From Gammaproteobacteria bacterium (GTDB lineage Bacteria > Pseudomonadota > Gammaproteobacteria > Ga0077536): a stretch of DNA of 64,000 bases. The translations under genes and the position numbers were made by a program. Under the pieces are notes generated by a model. That model ran no database searches and was not told the DNA's origin. It saw nothing but the letters and a program-made list of their open reading frames with translations. How positions within the stretch are numbered: position 1 is the stretch's first letter; each line of letters opens with the position of its first letter. Location of the stretch: contig JACKNG010000002.1 of NCBI GenBank assembly GCA_024235015.1, positions 652,046-716,045 of the forward strand. The letters are read 5' to 3'. Shown in pieces: positions 25,737-33,929 of this stretch.

Positions 25737-25753
25737 GGGGACAGTATACTTTT
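25737..25753. repeat. Half REP at the 3' end of the transposase
   Basis: GGGGACAGTATACTTTT carries the GACAGTATACTT core of the two hairpin repeats at 26450 and 26575. It abuts the stop codon of the transposase, so the gene is bracketed by REP sequence on both sides. Confidence 0.7.
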
Positions 25754-26400
25754 CAGTCCGGGCGGCGACGGCGCGAACGCAGGCGCCGCCCGCTCAATTG
25801 TTCGAGCCGCGCGATGAAAGCCGCGTCGCCGAGCGGGCGACCGGTGCGCGTAAGGCACGCGATCCGTGTGTCGACAGCCGCGTCGGTCGGCGCTGCCCGA
25901 AGCTCGCGCCAGGCCCCCACGACGTGTCCGGGCAACGCATCGAGCAGGGCATCCTGGCCGCCATCGGCGCGTGCCCGGGCGCTCGACCACGGCCACGCGC
26001 AGGCATCGCTGCACAAACCGCTGCGCACCGGGTTGCTCTCGACGTAACCCAGCGCATGGGCGAGGTGCCACTCGTCCATGGGCGAGGAGTAGAAGCGTTC
26101 CTGCCACAGGTGGCCGCGCCAGCCTTCTCGCTGGTTGATGAACAGCGCGTAGCGCCGGTGCACTTCGCCCAACGCCGCGCGCAAGCCAGCCTCGTTGCCG
26201 GGCACCATGATCAGGTGGACGTGGTTCGGCATCAGGCAATACGCCACGATGGCGGTACCGGCCTGCGCCGAGAAGCGCGCCAACAGGCGCAGGTAACGGG
26301 AGTAATCCTCGTCGCCGAAAAAGACCTGCTGGCGGCGACTACCCCGTTGCGTGACGTGATGAGGAATCCCGGGAACGACGAGACGGGCCATCCTGGCCAT
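25753..26400 (-). CDS. REP-associated tyrosine transposase (RAYT, Y1_Tnp)
   Basis: The 215-residue Y1-type transposase has the N-terminal RLVVPGIPHHVTQRGSRRQ, the metal-binding His-x-His (His60 and His62 in MPNHVHLIM) and the putative nucleophile Tyr119 in GYVESNPVRSGL. RAYTs are single-copy domesticated IS200/IS605 relatives that bind and cleave REP hairpins. REP-like elements with matching sequence lie on both sides, which supports the assignment. It appears intact. Confidence 0.93.
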   Translation of the reverse strand: MARMARLVVPGIPHHVTQRGSRRQQVFFGDEDYSRYLRLLARFSAQAGTAIVAYCLMPNHVHLIMVPGNEAGLRAALGEVHRRYALFINQREGWRGHLWQERFYSSPMDEWHLAHALGYVESNPVRSGLCSDACAWPWSSARARADGGQDALLDALPGHVVGAWRELRAAPTDAAVDTRIACLTRTGRPLGDAAFIARLEQLSGRRLRSRRRRPD

Positions 26401-26449
26401 GGCAGCACCTCCTGTGCTTCATTCGATCCAGGCCGCGGCGACGCAGCAT

Positions 26450-26524
26450 CAATGGTGACAGTATACGTTCAACCTGCGCTCTCGCCGCGGCTATGCGTGC
26501 TCCAAAAGTATACTGTCACCATTG
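26450..26524. repeat. REP-like hairpin element, copy 1
   Basis: Perfect 16-bp terminal inverted repeats AATGGTGACAGTATAC (26451-26466) and GTATACTGTCACCATT (26508-26523) enclose a 41-base centre. The centre shares CTCGCCGCGGCTAT with copy 2. It lies 50 bases upstream of the transposase start, as REPs usually do for RAYT genes. Confidence 0.88.
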
Positions 26525-26574
26525 CAACTCGTAGCGGTACCGCCTGTGCTTTTGCGTCGCGGCGCCGCGACGAG

Positions 26575-26647
26575 AATGGTGACAGTATACTTACGCCCCG
26601 CGCACTCGCCGCGGCTATACGCGCTCCGAAAGTATACTGTCACCATT
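26575..26647. repeat. REP-like hairpin element, copy 2
   Basis: This has the same 16-bp arms as copy 1 (26575-26590 and 26632-26647) and the same central CTCGCCGCGGCTAT, with only a few substitutions elsewhere. Starts of the two copies are 124-125 bases apart. Its right arm ends 17 bases from the stop codon of the KdpE-like gene. Confidence 0.88.
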
Positions 26648-26663
26648 GCTACGCCAACGCAGC

Positions 26664-27350
26664 TCAGGCGCCGTTCTCGCCGAAACGATAGCCCACGCCC
26701 TGCTCGGTGACGACGTAACGCGGGTGGGCGGGATCGTCGGCGAGCTTCTGGCGCAGGTGGCCGACCAGGACGCGCAGGTAGTGGGTGTCGTCGACGTGGC
26801 TCTCGCCCCAGATCGCGCGCAGCAGGTGCTGATGGGTGACAATGCGCCCGCGGTGCTCGGCGAGCAGGTTGAGCAGGGCGTATTCCTTCGGCGACAGGTG
26901 CACCACTTCGTCGTCCACGCTGACCCGGCGACTGCGCCGATCGATGGTCAGCGCGCCGCTGCGAATGATCGGTTCGTCGTCGCCGGCCGGTTGGTCGCGC
27001 AGGAGCACCCGGCAGCGTGCCATCAGCTCCGAGATGCCGAACGGCTTGGTCAGATAGTCGTTGGCGCCGGCATCGAGGGCGGTGACCTTCTGTGCTTCCA
27101 GCGAGCGCACCGAGAGCACCAGGATCGGCATCCGCGACCATTCGCGCAGGCGCGCGATGACCTCGACGCCGTCGATGTCGGGCAGGCCGAGGTCGAGCAC
27201 CACGAGGTCCGGCGCCGTCGCGTTGCACAACTCCAGCGCCTCGCTGCCGGTACGCGCCTCGTCGATGACGTAGCCGGCGGCCTCGAGGCTGATGCGCAGG
27301 AACTTGCGGATCTGCGCTTCGTCGTCGACGACCAGGATGCGCGCCGTCAT
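26664..27350 (-). CDS. kdpE: KdpE-like OmpR-family response regulator
   Basis: The 228-residue regulator has a receiver domain (DD9-10, phospho-acceptor Asp53 in LVVLDLGLPDIDG, Lys of DYLTKPF) and an OmpR/PhoB winged helix (LSPKEYALLNLLAEHRGRIVT, HYLRVLVGHLRQKL, TEQGVGYRF). Closest in style to KdpE. Its start follows the kinase stop by one base (TGAGATG). There are no kdpFABC pump genes nearby; the divergent gene is a TrkH transporter, which is its likely target. Confidence 0.9.
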   Translation of the reverse strand: MTARILVVDDEAQIRKFLRISLEAAGYVIDEARTGSEALELCNATAPDLVVLDLGLPDIDGVEVIARLREWSRMPILVLSVRSLEAQKVTALDAGANDYLTKPFGISELMARCRVLLRDQPAGDDEPIIRSGALTIDRRSRRVSVDDEVVHLSPKEYALLNLLAEHRGRIVTHQHLLRAIWGESHVDDTHYLRVLVGHLRQKLADDPAHPRYVVTEQGVGYRFGENGA

Positions 27351-27351
27351 C

Positions 27352-28770
27352 TCAGTCCGTCCCGTCCCGCAGGTCCGGTGCCTCTTCGGGCAGCGGCAGG
27401 CTGATGCGGAACGTGCTGCCCACCCCGCCGGGGCCGTCCAGGGCGACGATGCTGCCGCCATGGGCACCGACGAAACCACGCGCGATGGCGAGGCCGAGGC
27501 CGGTGCCCTCGGCACCGCTGTCACCGCGCTGCGCGGTATAGAAGGATTCGAACACGCGTTCGCGTTCGGCCGGCGGGATACCGGGGCCGGCGTCGCTCAC
27601 CTCGAAACGCAACTCGCCGTCGACCACGGCCACGGCCAGGGTCACCGTGCCGCCCGGCGGCGAGTGCCGCGCGGCGTTCTCCAGCACGTTGACCAGGGCC
27701 TGCTCGACCAGCGCGCCGTGGATCCTGAGCAGCGGCAGGCCCGACGCGAGATCGAGCGCGACGTCGACCCCGCGCAGTACGCCGCCGAGGCGGGCGAGTG
27801 CGCTGGCGACGATGTCGTCGACGTCGGTCCAGTCGCGCTTGAGGCTCAGCGCGCCCTGGCCGAGGCGGGTCATGTCGAGCAGGTTCTGGATGTAACGATT
27901 GAGCCGTTCGGCCTCGCTCACCACCATGTCCAGCAGGTCTTCGCGCGCACTCGTACTGAGCGCGGGGCCGAGTTCGCGCAGGCTGGTGGTGGCGCCGATG
28001 ATCGAGGCGAGCGGGGTACGCAGGTCGTGCGAGACGGACGACAGCAGCGCGCCGCGCAGGCGCTCGGTCTCGGTCTCGATGCGCGCCTCGTCGAGCGCCG
28101 CGGCGAGGCGGATGCGCTCGAGCACCACCGCGGCCTGCGCGCACAGCCCGCGCACCGTCTCGAGGACGGCGGGATCGCCGGAGTCGACGCGGACCTGGCC
28201 GAAACGCTCCGCGTCCGTGGCCAGGGCGAGTTCGCTCCAGCCGCGCGGCACCGCCGCGGACGACGCCCCGCCGTAGCTCACCTCGGCGCGGTGCCCGGTG
28301 ACCGCGGCAACGCCCTCGACCAGGGCCGTCGCCACCGCGTCGGCATCGGACACCGCGGCCAGCCGGCGGCTCAGCGCGCCGAGATCCTCGGCGCGGGCGG
28401 CATGCTCAGCGGCGACGGTCACGTAACGACGCATACGCGCGCCGAGCGCGGCGACCAGCAGTCCGGCGATGAGGAAGAAGCCCAGGGTGGCCAGTTCGTC
28501 GGTGCTGTGCACACGCAGGGTGTGCGCCGGCGCGGTGAACAGGAAGTTGTAGGCGACGAAGGCCAGGACCGCCGTGGCCACGGCCGGCGCGAAGCCGGTG
28601 TTGCCTGCCACCGCGAGGACCGCGACGAGGAAAATCAGCGAGTGGTTGGCGTGCGGCAGCCAGCCCTCGATCAGGTAGGCCAGTGCAACCGCCACCGCGA
28701 GGCACAGCACGACCAGCAGCCACGGCCGGCGCGCCCGCTCGACGCCCCAGGGAAAGCGTTCGCTCAGCAT
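27352..28770 (-). CDS. KdpD-like sensor kinase lacking the cytoplasmic KdpD/Usp domains
   Basis: This 472-residue kinase starts with four membrane helices of the DUF4118 type (LLVVLCLAVAVALAYLI to FFLIAGLLVAALGA, about 18-110). A GAF-like region (125-225), HisKA with His248 (SSVSHDLRTPLASIIG) and HATPase (NVLENAARHS, DAGPGIP, GTGLGLAIARG) follow. Full KdpD is about 900 residues, with an N-terminal KdpD plus Usp region; that part is absent and no remnant is seen upstream. An in-frame start 135 bases further up would only add a low-quality extension. It likely senses ionic or envelope conditions through the membrane part. Confidence 0.88.
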   Translation of the reverse strand: MLSERFPWGVERARRPWLLVVLCLAVAVALAYLIEGWLPHANHSLIFLVAVLAVAGNTGFAPAVATAVLAFVAYNFLFTAPAHTLRVHSTDELATLGFFLIAGLLVAALGARMRRYVTVAAEHAARAEDLGALSRRLAAVSDADAVATALVEGVAAVTGHRAEVSYGGASSAAVPRGWSELALATDAERFGQVRVDSGDPAVLETVRGLCAQAAVVLERIRLAAALDEARIETETERLRGALLSSVSHDLRTPLASIIGATTSLRELGPALSTSAREDLLDMVVSEAERLNRYIQNLLDMTRLGQGALSLKRDWTDVDDIVASALARLGGVLRGVDVALDLASGLPLLRIHGALVEQALVNVLENAARHSPPGGTVTLAVAVVDGELRFEVSDAGPGIPPAERERVFESFYTAQRGDSGAEGTGLGLAIARGFVGAHGGSIVALDGPGGVGSTFRISLPLPEEAPDLRDGTD

Positions 28771-29014
28771 GCGCGCGGACGGCTGGCCAGGCGTTGCGCG
28801 TGGCAACGCCAGCGGCCTGTGCGAGTATGGGCAGGGGCAGGACACGCGTACCCCGGGACGCCCTGCCGGCATGTACCGGCCCGCAACCGCGGGCAGCCGC
28901 GACACGCGGCCAGCCGCAGGCGCGGCCGCCAGTACAGGGCTTTCCCGGACAGTTCATGGCCACGCATTGCAGCGCAAGCCTAGCCCCAGTGCACATAAAA
29001 ATTCCATAAAAGCC

Positions 29015-29030
29015 TTACGCAATCTTTACG
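29015..29030. promoter_or_regulatory. Tandem TTACG sites between the Kdp-like pair and trkH
   Basis: TTACG at 29015-29019 and 29026-29030 are direct repeats with an 11-base period, the arrangement used by OmpR-family regulators. They lie in an AT-rich island (about 28992-29030) within the 315-base divergent region 28771-29085. The rest of that region is GC-rich and shows no gene. Confidence 0.45.
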
Positions 29031-29085
29031 TGAGTACGCGGCGCGACGCCCCGATACTCCGTGCCGATTCCACCGGGGGAACGCC

Positions 29086-30528
29086 ATGCGACGTCCTCAA
29101 CTGCAACAACTGGCCGGGCTGCTGCTGATGCTGTTCGCCGCTTCGCTGCTGCCGGTGCTGCTGCTGTCGCTGAGCGACCACGAAACGCGCAGCGTGGCCT
29201 GGGCCAGCTTCGCCGCGCTCACCGCGGCCGCCGGCCTCGCCCTGTGGTGGCCGGAACGCCACGGTATCCAGCGCCTGCGCGCGCGCGACGGTTTCATCGT
29301 CGTCGCCCTGTTCTGGGTGCTGCTGTCGCTGCTCAGCGCGGTGCCGTTCTACGTCCTGCTCGACCTCACCCTGGACGAGGCCCTGTTCGAGGCGGTGTCC
29401 GGCTTCACCACCACCGGGGCGACGGTGCTGTCGGGCCTCGACCGCATGCCCATCTCCATCCTCTACTACCGCAACCAGCTGCAGTGGCTGGGCGGCATCG
29501 GCATGATCGTCTCGGCGGTCGCCATCCTGCCCATGATCGGCGTCGGCGGCATGCAGCTGCTGCGCGCCGAGGCCAGCGGGCCGATGAAGGACGACAAGCT
29601 GACCCCGCGCATCGGCAAGACCGCGCAGCACCTGTGGGGCATCTATGCCGGTCTCACCGGGCTCTGCGCGCTGGCCTACCTGGCCGCCGGCATGTCGCCC
29701 TTCGACGCCGTGTGCCACGCCATGTCGACGCTCTCGACCGGCGGCTTCTCCACCCACGACGCGAGCTTCGCCTACTTCCACAGCGATGCGATCGAGAGCA
29801 TCGCGGTTATTTTCATGCTGCTCGGTTCGGTGCCGTTCACCCTGCACTACATGGCCCTGCACCAGCGCTCCATCACGCCTTACCGCAAGCACGGCGAGAC
29901 GATCGCCTTCCTCGTCGTCGTCATCGTCGCCGTCGCTCTCACTGCCGCCCTGGTCACCGGCTACGATCACCTGGGCGGATTCGAAGCCTGGCGCGCAGCC
30001 GCGTTCGCCGTCGTCACCGTGATCACCAGTACCGGCTACATGGACGAGGATTTCACCCAGTGGCCGAACGTGCTGCCGACCTTCCTCTTCTACATCAGCT
30101 GTATCGGCGGCTGCGCCGGCTCGACCGCCGGCGGCATCAAGGTCATCCGTTTCGTCGTGCTCGCGCGCAACTGCGCGCTGCAGATCGAACGCCTGGTGCA
30201 TCCCACCCTGGTGCGCCCGCTCAAGCACGACGAACGCATCCTGCCCGACAAGGTGACCGACGCCGTGTGGGGCTTCTTCGCCCTCTACGTGCTGGTCTTC
30301 GCGCTGCTCATGACCTTGGGCATGATCGGCGGCCTCGACCAGGTCTCGGCCTTCGGCGCGACCGCGACCACCCTGAACAACCTCGGCCCCGGGCTCGGCA
30401 CGACGAGCCTCAGCTTCGCCACCGTGGCGCCGTGGCTCAAGGTGCTCTACAGCTTCGCCATGCTGCTCGGGCGGCTCGAGTTCTTCACCCTGCTGGTGCT
30501 GCTGCATCCCGCCTTCTGGCGTAGTTGA
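29086..30528 (+). CDS. trkH: TrkH-family potassium uptake protein
   Basis: The 480-residue membrane protein has about ten helices arranged as four pore repeats. Selectivity-filter segments are visible in order: SGFTTTGATVL, STLSTGGFSTHD, VITSTGYMDED and NNLGPGLGTT. The conserved GCAGSTAGGIKVIR precedes the last repeats. TrkH moves K+ (with H+ or Na+) across the inner membrane and normally needs the soluble TrkA, which is not in this window. It is divergent from a Kdp-like two-component pair. Confidence 0.94.
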   Translation: MRRPQLQQLAGLLLMLFAASLLPVLLLSLSDHETRSVAWASFAALTAAAGLALWWPERHGIQRLRARDGFIVVALFWVLLSLLSAVPFYVLLDLTLDEALFEAVSGFTTTGATVLSGLDRMPISILYYRNQLQWLGGIGMIVSAVAILPMIGVGGMQLLRAEASGPMKDDKLTPRIGKTAQHLWGIYAGLTGLCALAYLAAGMSPFDAVCHAMSTLSTGGFSTHDASFAYFHSDAIESIAVIFMLLGSVPFTLHYMALHQRSITPYRKHGETIAFLVVVIVAVALTAALVTGYDHLGGFEAWRAAAFAVVTVITSTGYMDEDFTQWPNVLPTFLFYISCIGGCAGSTAGGIKVIRFVVLARNCALQIERLVHPTLVRPLKHDERILPDKVTDAVWGFFALYVLVFALLMTLGMIGGLDQVSAFGATATTLNNLGPGLGTTSLSFATVAPWLKVLYSFAMLLGRLEFFTLLVLLHPAFWRS

Positions 30529-30767
30529 ACGATCTGCGTAGGACGGTTCCGAACCCGCGGCGGGCGGATCGTCACGGGCGCCGCCACGACCCCGGATTTC
30601 CTTTTCCCACCAGCCACATGCAGCGCGTTCACACGGTTTTCGAGCGGCCACGCGCCGATTGAACTTGCGCCGCCGCGCCGGTCTCACGTCCACCGGTCAA
30701 CACGGTGCGCACTGTTCCTGACTCGGTCCATTGATCCACCACGCTGCTCTCTACGAGGAGTACGACC

Positions 30768-30905
30768 ATGAAGACCAAGACCATCTCGACCCTGCTTGCC
30801 ACTGCCCTGCTGCTCGCCAGCTTCGCGACCCTGGCCGCTGACGCCCACCACTGCAAGACCGGCCAAAAGTGGGACGACACCAAGGCCCAGTGCGTTAAGA
30901 AGTGA
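30768..30905 (+). CDS. 45-residue secreted protein with a two-Cys motif
   Basis: A small gene with ribosome binding site GAGGAG eight bases before the ATG. The product has a clear signal peptide (KTISTLLATALLLASFATLA) and a mature part of about 20 residues, HHCKTGQKWDDTKAQCVKK. Two Cys surround a KWDD core, the C-x-x-G-x-x-W-D pattern common in tiny secreted or periplasmic proteins, probably a disulfide. Function is unknown. It follows trkH by 240 bases and seems to be its own unit. Confidence 0.7.
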   Translation: MKTKTISTLLATALLLASFATLAADAHHCKTGQKWDDTKAQCVKK

Positions 30906-31082
30906 CGTAAGCGGATGGCGAGGGCGCCGCGGTGCCCTCGCCTTTCCGCCCGCGCAGGAAGGCGCTCCCGTGCCGCCTCCCGCACTCCGCCGGCGGCACC
31001 ATGACAGGCCTGTCACCGATTGATTACCCTGTGACGGTCGCCCGGCCCCCTTGCCGGGTAGGCGCGCACCGGGAGAATCAAC

Positions 31083-31904
31083 ATGCAGCAAGCGACCATG
31101 CCACCATTGGCCTACGTCGACCAGCTCAACGCGCGCTACCAGGCGCTCGGCTTTCCGCCCTACGACTGGACCGTCAACGACACCGCGCCGCTCACACCGC
31201 TCGCGAAATCGCTGGCCGAGTGCCGGGTGTCGCTGCTCACTACCGGCGGCATCTCGCGCGTCGATGCGCCGCCGTTCGATGCCGACGCCCGTAACGATCT
31301 GCGTCTCGATGCCATCCCGTCCAACACGCCCGCGGACCGTTTTCAAATCAACGACAACTACTACGATCACCGCGACGCCGGCCGCGACATCAACTGCCAG
31401 TTCCCGCTCGAGCGCCTGCACGAACTGGCCGCGGCCGGGGTCATCGGCAGTGTCGCGCCACGGCTGTGGAGCGGCTTCATGGGCCGTATCTACATCCGCA
31501 ACGAGGTCTGCGAGGTGGCCGCGCCGGCCTTCGCGCGCGAGCTCGCCGCCGACGGCGTCGACGTGCTGGTGCTGATCCCGGCCTGCCCGCTCGATCACCA
31601 GACCGCCGGCCTGGTGGCGCGCGTGGTCGAAGAGCACGGCATCGTCACCACGCTGCTCTCGACCGGGCGTGACCTGTCGTGGAACGTGCGCGCGCCGCGC
31701 ACGGCCTTCGTCAATCACCCCATGGGCAACGCGCTCGGCGCGCCCTGCGATGCCGACGGTCAGCGCGCCGTACTCGCCGCCACCCTTGCCCTGGCCGAGT
31801 CGGTGACGGCGGGCGGCACGCTGGTCGACCTGCCCTACGCCTGGCCGACCCCCTTCGCGATGCACTTCCCGATGAAGAGCCGCGAAGACCAGCTGAAGAA
31901 ATGA
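31083..31904 (+). CDS. GrdB-family (glycine/sarcosine/betaine reductase selenoprotein B-like) protein
   Basis: The 273-residue protein shows GrdB/PrdB-family words: CRVSLLTTGGISRVDAPPFD, DINCQFPLERL, and DGVDVLVLIPACPLDHQT. In true GrdB the last position holds a redox motif with selenocysteine followed by CxxC. Here a single Cys (PACPLDHQ) remains and there is no in-frame UGA, so this is a Sec-free homologue of the kind found in many aerobes. Its reaction is unknown. The start follows GGGAGA. It is convergent with the methyltransferase. Confidence 0.82.
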   Translation: MQQATMPPLAYVDQLNARYQALGFPPYDWTVNDTAPLTPLAKSLAECRVSLLTTGGISRVDAPPFDADARNDLRLDAIPSNTPADRFQINDNYYDHRDAGRDINCQFPLERLHELAAAGVIGSVAPRLWSGFMGRIYIRNEVCEVAAPAFARELAADGVDVLVLIPACPLDHQTAGLVARVVEEHGIVTTLLSTGRDLSWNVRAPRTAFVNHPMGNALGAPCDADGQRAVLAATLALAESVTAGGTLVDLPYAWPTPFAMHFPMKSREDQLKK

Positions 31905-31920
31905 GGCAAGCGCGGCGCGC

Positions 31921-32976
31921 TCACGCGCGCACCGCGTAGAACAGGTTCACCGGGCTGCGCACGTCGACCTCGTCGACGCGCGAGAAACCGGCCTCGGCGA
32001 ACAGCGCCCGCGTGCGCGTCGGCCCCAGGCAGGCACCGAGCGCCGCGCCGTCGTGGGCCATCGACTGCGTGGTGCAGTGGAACACGCTGAAACCGTAGAA
32101 CATCGCCGCCAGCGGGTTGACGTTGTCCTCGAGGCGATCGGCCACGCGCGGTTCGATGGCGAGCAGCACGCCGTCCGGTGCCAGGCGCGCGCGCACGTCG
32201 CGCAGCACGCCGACGGGGTCCGGCAGGTCGTGCAGGCAATCGCAGGCGGTGACGAGATCGTAGGGCGGATCGAGCGGCACGGCGTCGAGGGTCGCCTGGA
32301 CGAGCTCGGTGTTGGCGCCCACACCGGCGTCGGCGACGGCCGCGTGTGCCTGGGCGATGGACGCCGCATCGGGGTCGACGCCGACGATGGTGCTGGCCGG
32401 GAAGGCTCGCGCCAGTGCGACCACGACCTGGCCGTTGCCGCAGCCGAGATCGAGCACCCGTCCACCCGCTTCGAGACGCGCCACGGTGTCCGGCAGCTGC
32501 TGCAACCAGTAACCCGCCAAGCGGTGCTCGTAGTTACCGCGGTTCATGAGGTCGATGGCGTGGCGGCATTCCGGCGGAAAATCGGCGAAGGGCACCCCGC
32601 CACCCTCGCGAAAGGCCGTGCGGATGCGCGGCGCCACGGCCATCAGGGGCGGCACCATGCCGAACAGGCCGCCCATGTAGTGATCGGTGCCGTCGGAGGC
32701 GAGCAACCAGGCGTGCTCGGCGGGCAGGCTGACGGTTTCCGCCGCCGGGTCGTAATCGAGGTAACCGGCGGCGACCATGCCGCGCGCCCATTCCTCGACG
32801 TAGCGCGGCACCAGGCCGCTGGCCTCGGCGAGCGCCGCGAAGCCGAGCGGGCCGCGCTCGGCCAGCACGCTGAACAGCCCGGTTTCGCAACCGAGCCAGG
32901 CCAGCCCCGCCGCCATGCCGCCGGCAACGTCGCGGAACACGCGGTCGGCCATCGCTTTCATTCGCGCCTTGTCCAT
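31921..32976 (-). CDS. SAM-dependent methyltransferase
   Basis: This 351-residue protein has an N-terminal winged-helix-like dimerisation domain (LFSVLAERGPLGFAALAEASG, VEEWARGMVAAGYL) and a class I methyltransferase domain. Motif I is VLDLGCGNGQVVVALA, the acidic motif II is IVGVDPDAA, and the post-I segment is DLVTACDCLHDLPDP. The layout resembles the O-methyltransferase-like/Rv2258c-type group. Substrate is unknown. It is divergent from the IclR operon, with a 220-base gap between. Confidence 0.88.
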   Translation of the reverse strand: MDKARMKAMADRVFRDVAGGMAAGLAWLGCETGLFSVLAERGPLGFAALAEASGLVPRYVEEWARGMVAAGYLDYDPAAETVSLPAEHAWLLASDGTDHYMGGLFGMVPPLMAVAPRIRTAFREGGGVPFADFPPECRHAIDLMNRGNYEHRLAGYWLQQLPDTVARLEAGGRVLDLGCGNGQVVVALARAFPASTIVGVDPDAASIAQAHAAVADAGVGANTELVQATLDAVPLDPPYDLVTACDCLHDLPDPVGVLRDVRARLAPDGVLLAIEPRVADRLEDNVNPLAAMFYGFSVFHCTTQSMAHDGAALGACLGPTRTRALFAEAGFSRVDEVDVRSPVNLFYAVRA

Positions 32977-33155
32977 TGTTCTCTACCTGCCCCTCGTCGC
33001 GTGATCGGATGACGCCTTGTACCACATGGCGGAACGCGCAGCGTACGCCGCGTGCGGCGGCCTGGCCGGCGAGCGCCGGCGCCGGGTCCTGCGAGCGTGG
33101 GTTTCACTGGGGATTCACCGCCGGCTTGACGCCGCCGCGCGAAACTGCCATTGCT

Positions 33156-33194
33156 TGTTCTGTTTTTGCGAACATCGTTCTGCAATACGGAACA
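33156..33194 (+). promoter_or_regulatory. Two tandem GTTC-N9-GAAC operators before the iclR gene
   Basis: TGTTC (33156-33160) with GAACA (33170-33174), and CGTTC (33176-33180) with GAACA (33190-33194), form two identical-spacing inverted repeats. Their centres are 20 bases apart (two DNA turns), and the second ends three bases from the start codon. This is well placed for autoregulation by the IclR protein. Confidence 0.68.
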
Positions 33195-33197
33195 CCC

Positions 33198-33929
33198 ATG
33201 GCGACCATCGACAAGGCCCTCGACGCCCTCTTCCTGCTCGGCCAGGCCGGCCAGGCCCTGCGCCTGGCCGACATCGCGCGCAGCCTCGACATGCCGCGTT
33301 CCAGTGCCCACCGCATCCTCGCGCCGCTGGTCGCGCGCGGCCTGCTCGAGCGTGACGCCCACGGCCGCTACCAGGCCGGGCTCGGCCTGATGACCCTGGG
33401 CCTGGCCTGCGCCCGGCGCGAGCCGATCGCCCATGCCGCACAGCCGGTGCTGGAGGCCGCCGCGCACGAGCTCGGCGAGACCTTCTTCCTGGTCGTCGCC
33501 CGCGGCGGCCGCCTGGTGGTGCTGGAGAAAGCCGAGGGCGATGGCTTCCTGCGCGCCGCGCCGCGCCTCGGCTCGAGCGTGCCCGTACATGCCACCGCGG
33601 TCGGCAAGCTCTACCTCGCCCACGCCCCGGACGCGGTCGAATTGGAGGCCTTGCCGCGCTACACCCCCGCCACCCTGCGCAGCCGTACCGCGCTCGCCGC
33701 GGCGGTGGCGGAGGCGCGCAGCCGCGGTTGGGCCGTCAACGACGAGGAATGGCAGGCGGGCCTCTGCGTCGCCGCCGCGCCGGTGCTGGTCGGCGGCCGC
33801 CTCGAGGGCTGCGTCGCCCTGGCCCTGGTCGCGGCCCGTTTCCACGCGCTCGGCACGGCCGCCGCGGTGCGCCGCGTGCGCCACGCCGCCGAGGGCATCG
33901 CACTACGCCTGGAAGGAGAGAAGTCATGA
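33198..33929 (+). CDS. IclR-family transcriptional regulator
   Basis: The 243-residue regulator has an N-terminal winged helix-turn-helix (IDKALDALFLLGQAGQALRLADIARSL, broken by MPRSSAHRILAPLVARGLLE) and an IclR effector-binding domain (VVLEKAEGDGFLRAAPRLG, PVHATAVGKLYLA, AGLCVAAAPVL). It starts right behind a double palindrome and overlaps the aminotransferase gene by 4 bases (ATGA). It probably controls the operon running through to dimethylformamidase. The effector is unknown. Confidence 0.92.
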   Translation: MATIDKALDALFLLGQAGQALRLADIARSLDMPRSSAHRILAPLVARGLLERDAHGRYQAGLGLMTLGLACARREPIAHAAQPVLEAAAHELGETFFLVVARGGRLVVLEKAEGDGFLRAAPRLGSSVPVHATAVGKLYLAHAPDAVELEALPRYTPATLRSRTALAAAVAEARSRGWAVNDEEWQAGLCVAAAPVLVGGRLEGCVALALVAARFHALGTAAAVRRVRHAAEGIALRLEGEKS

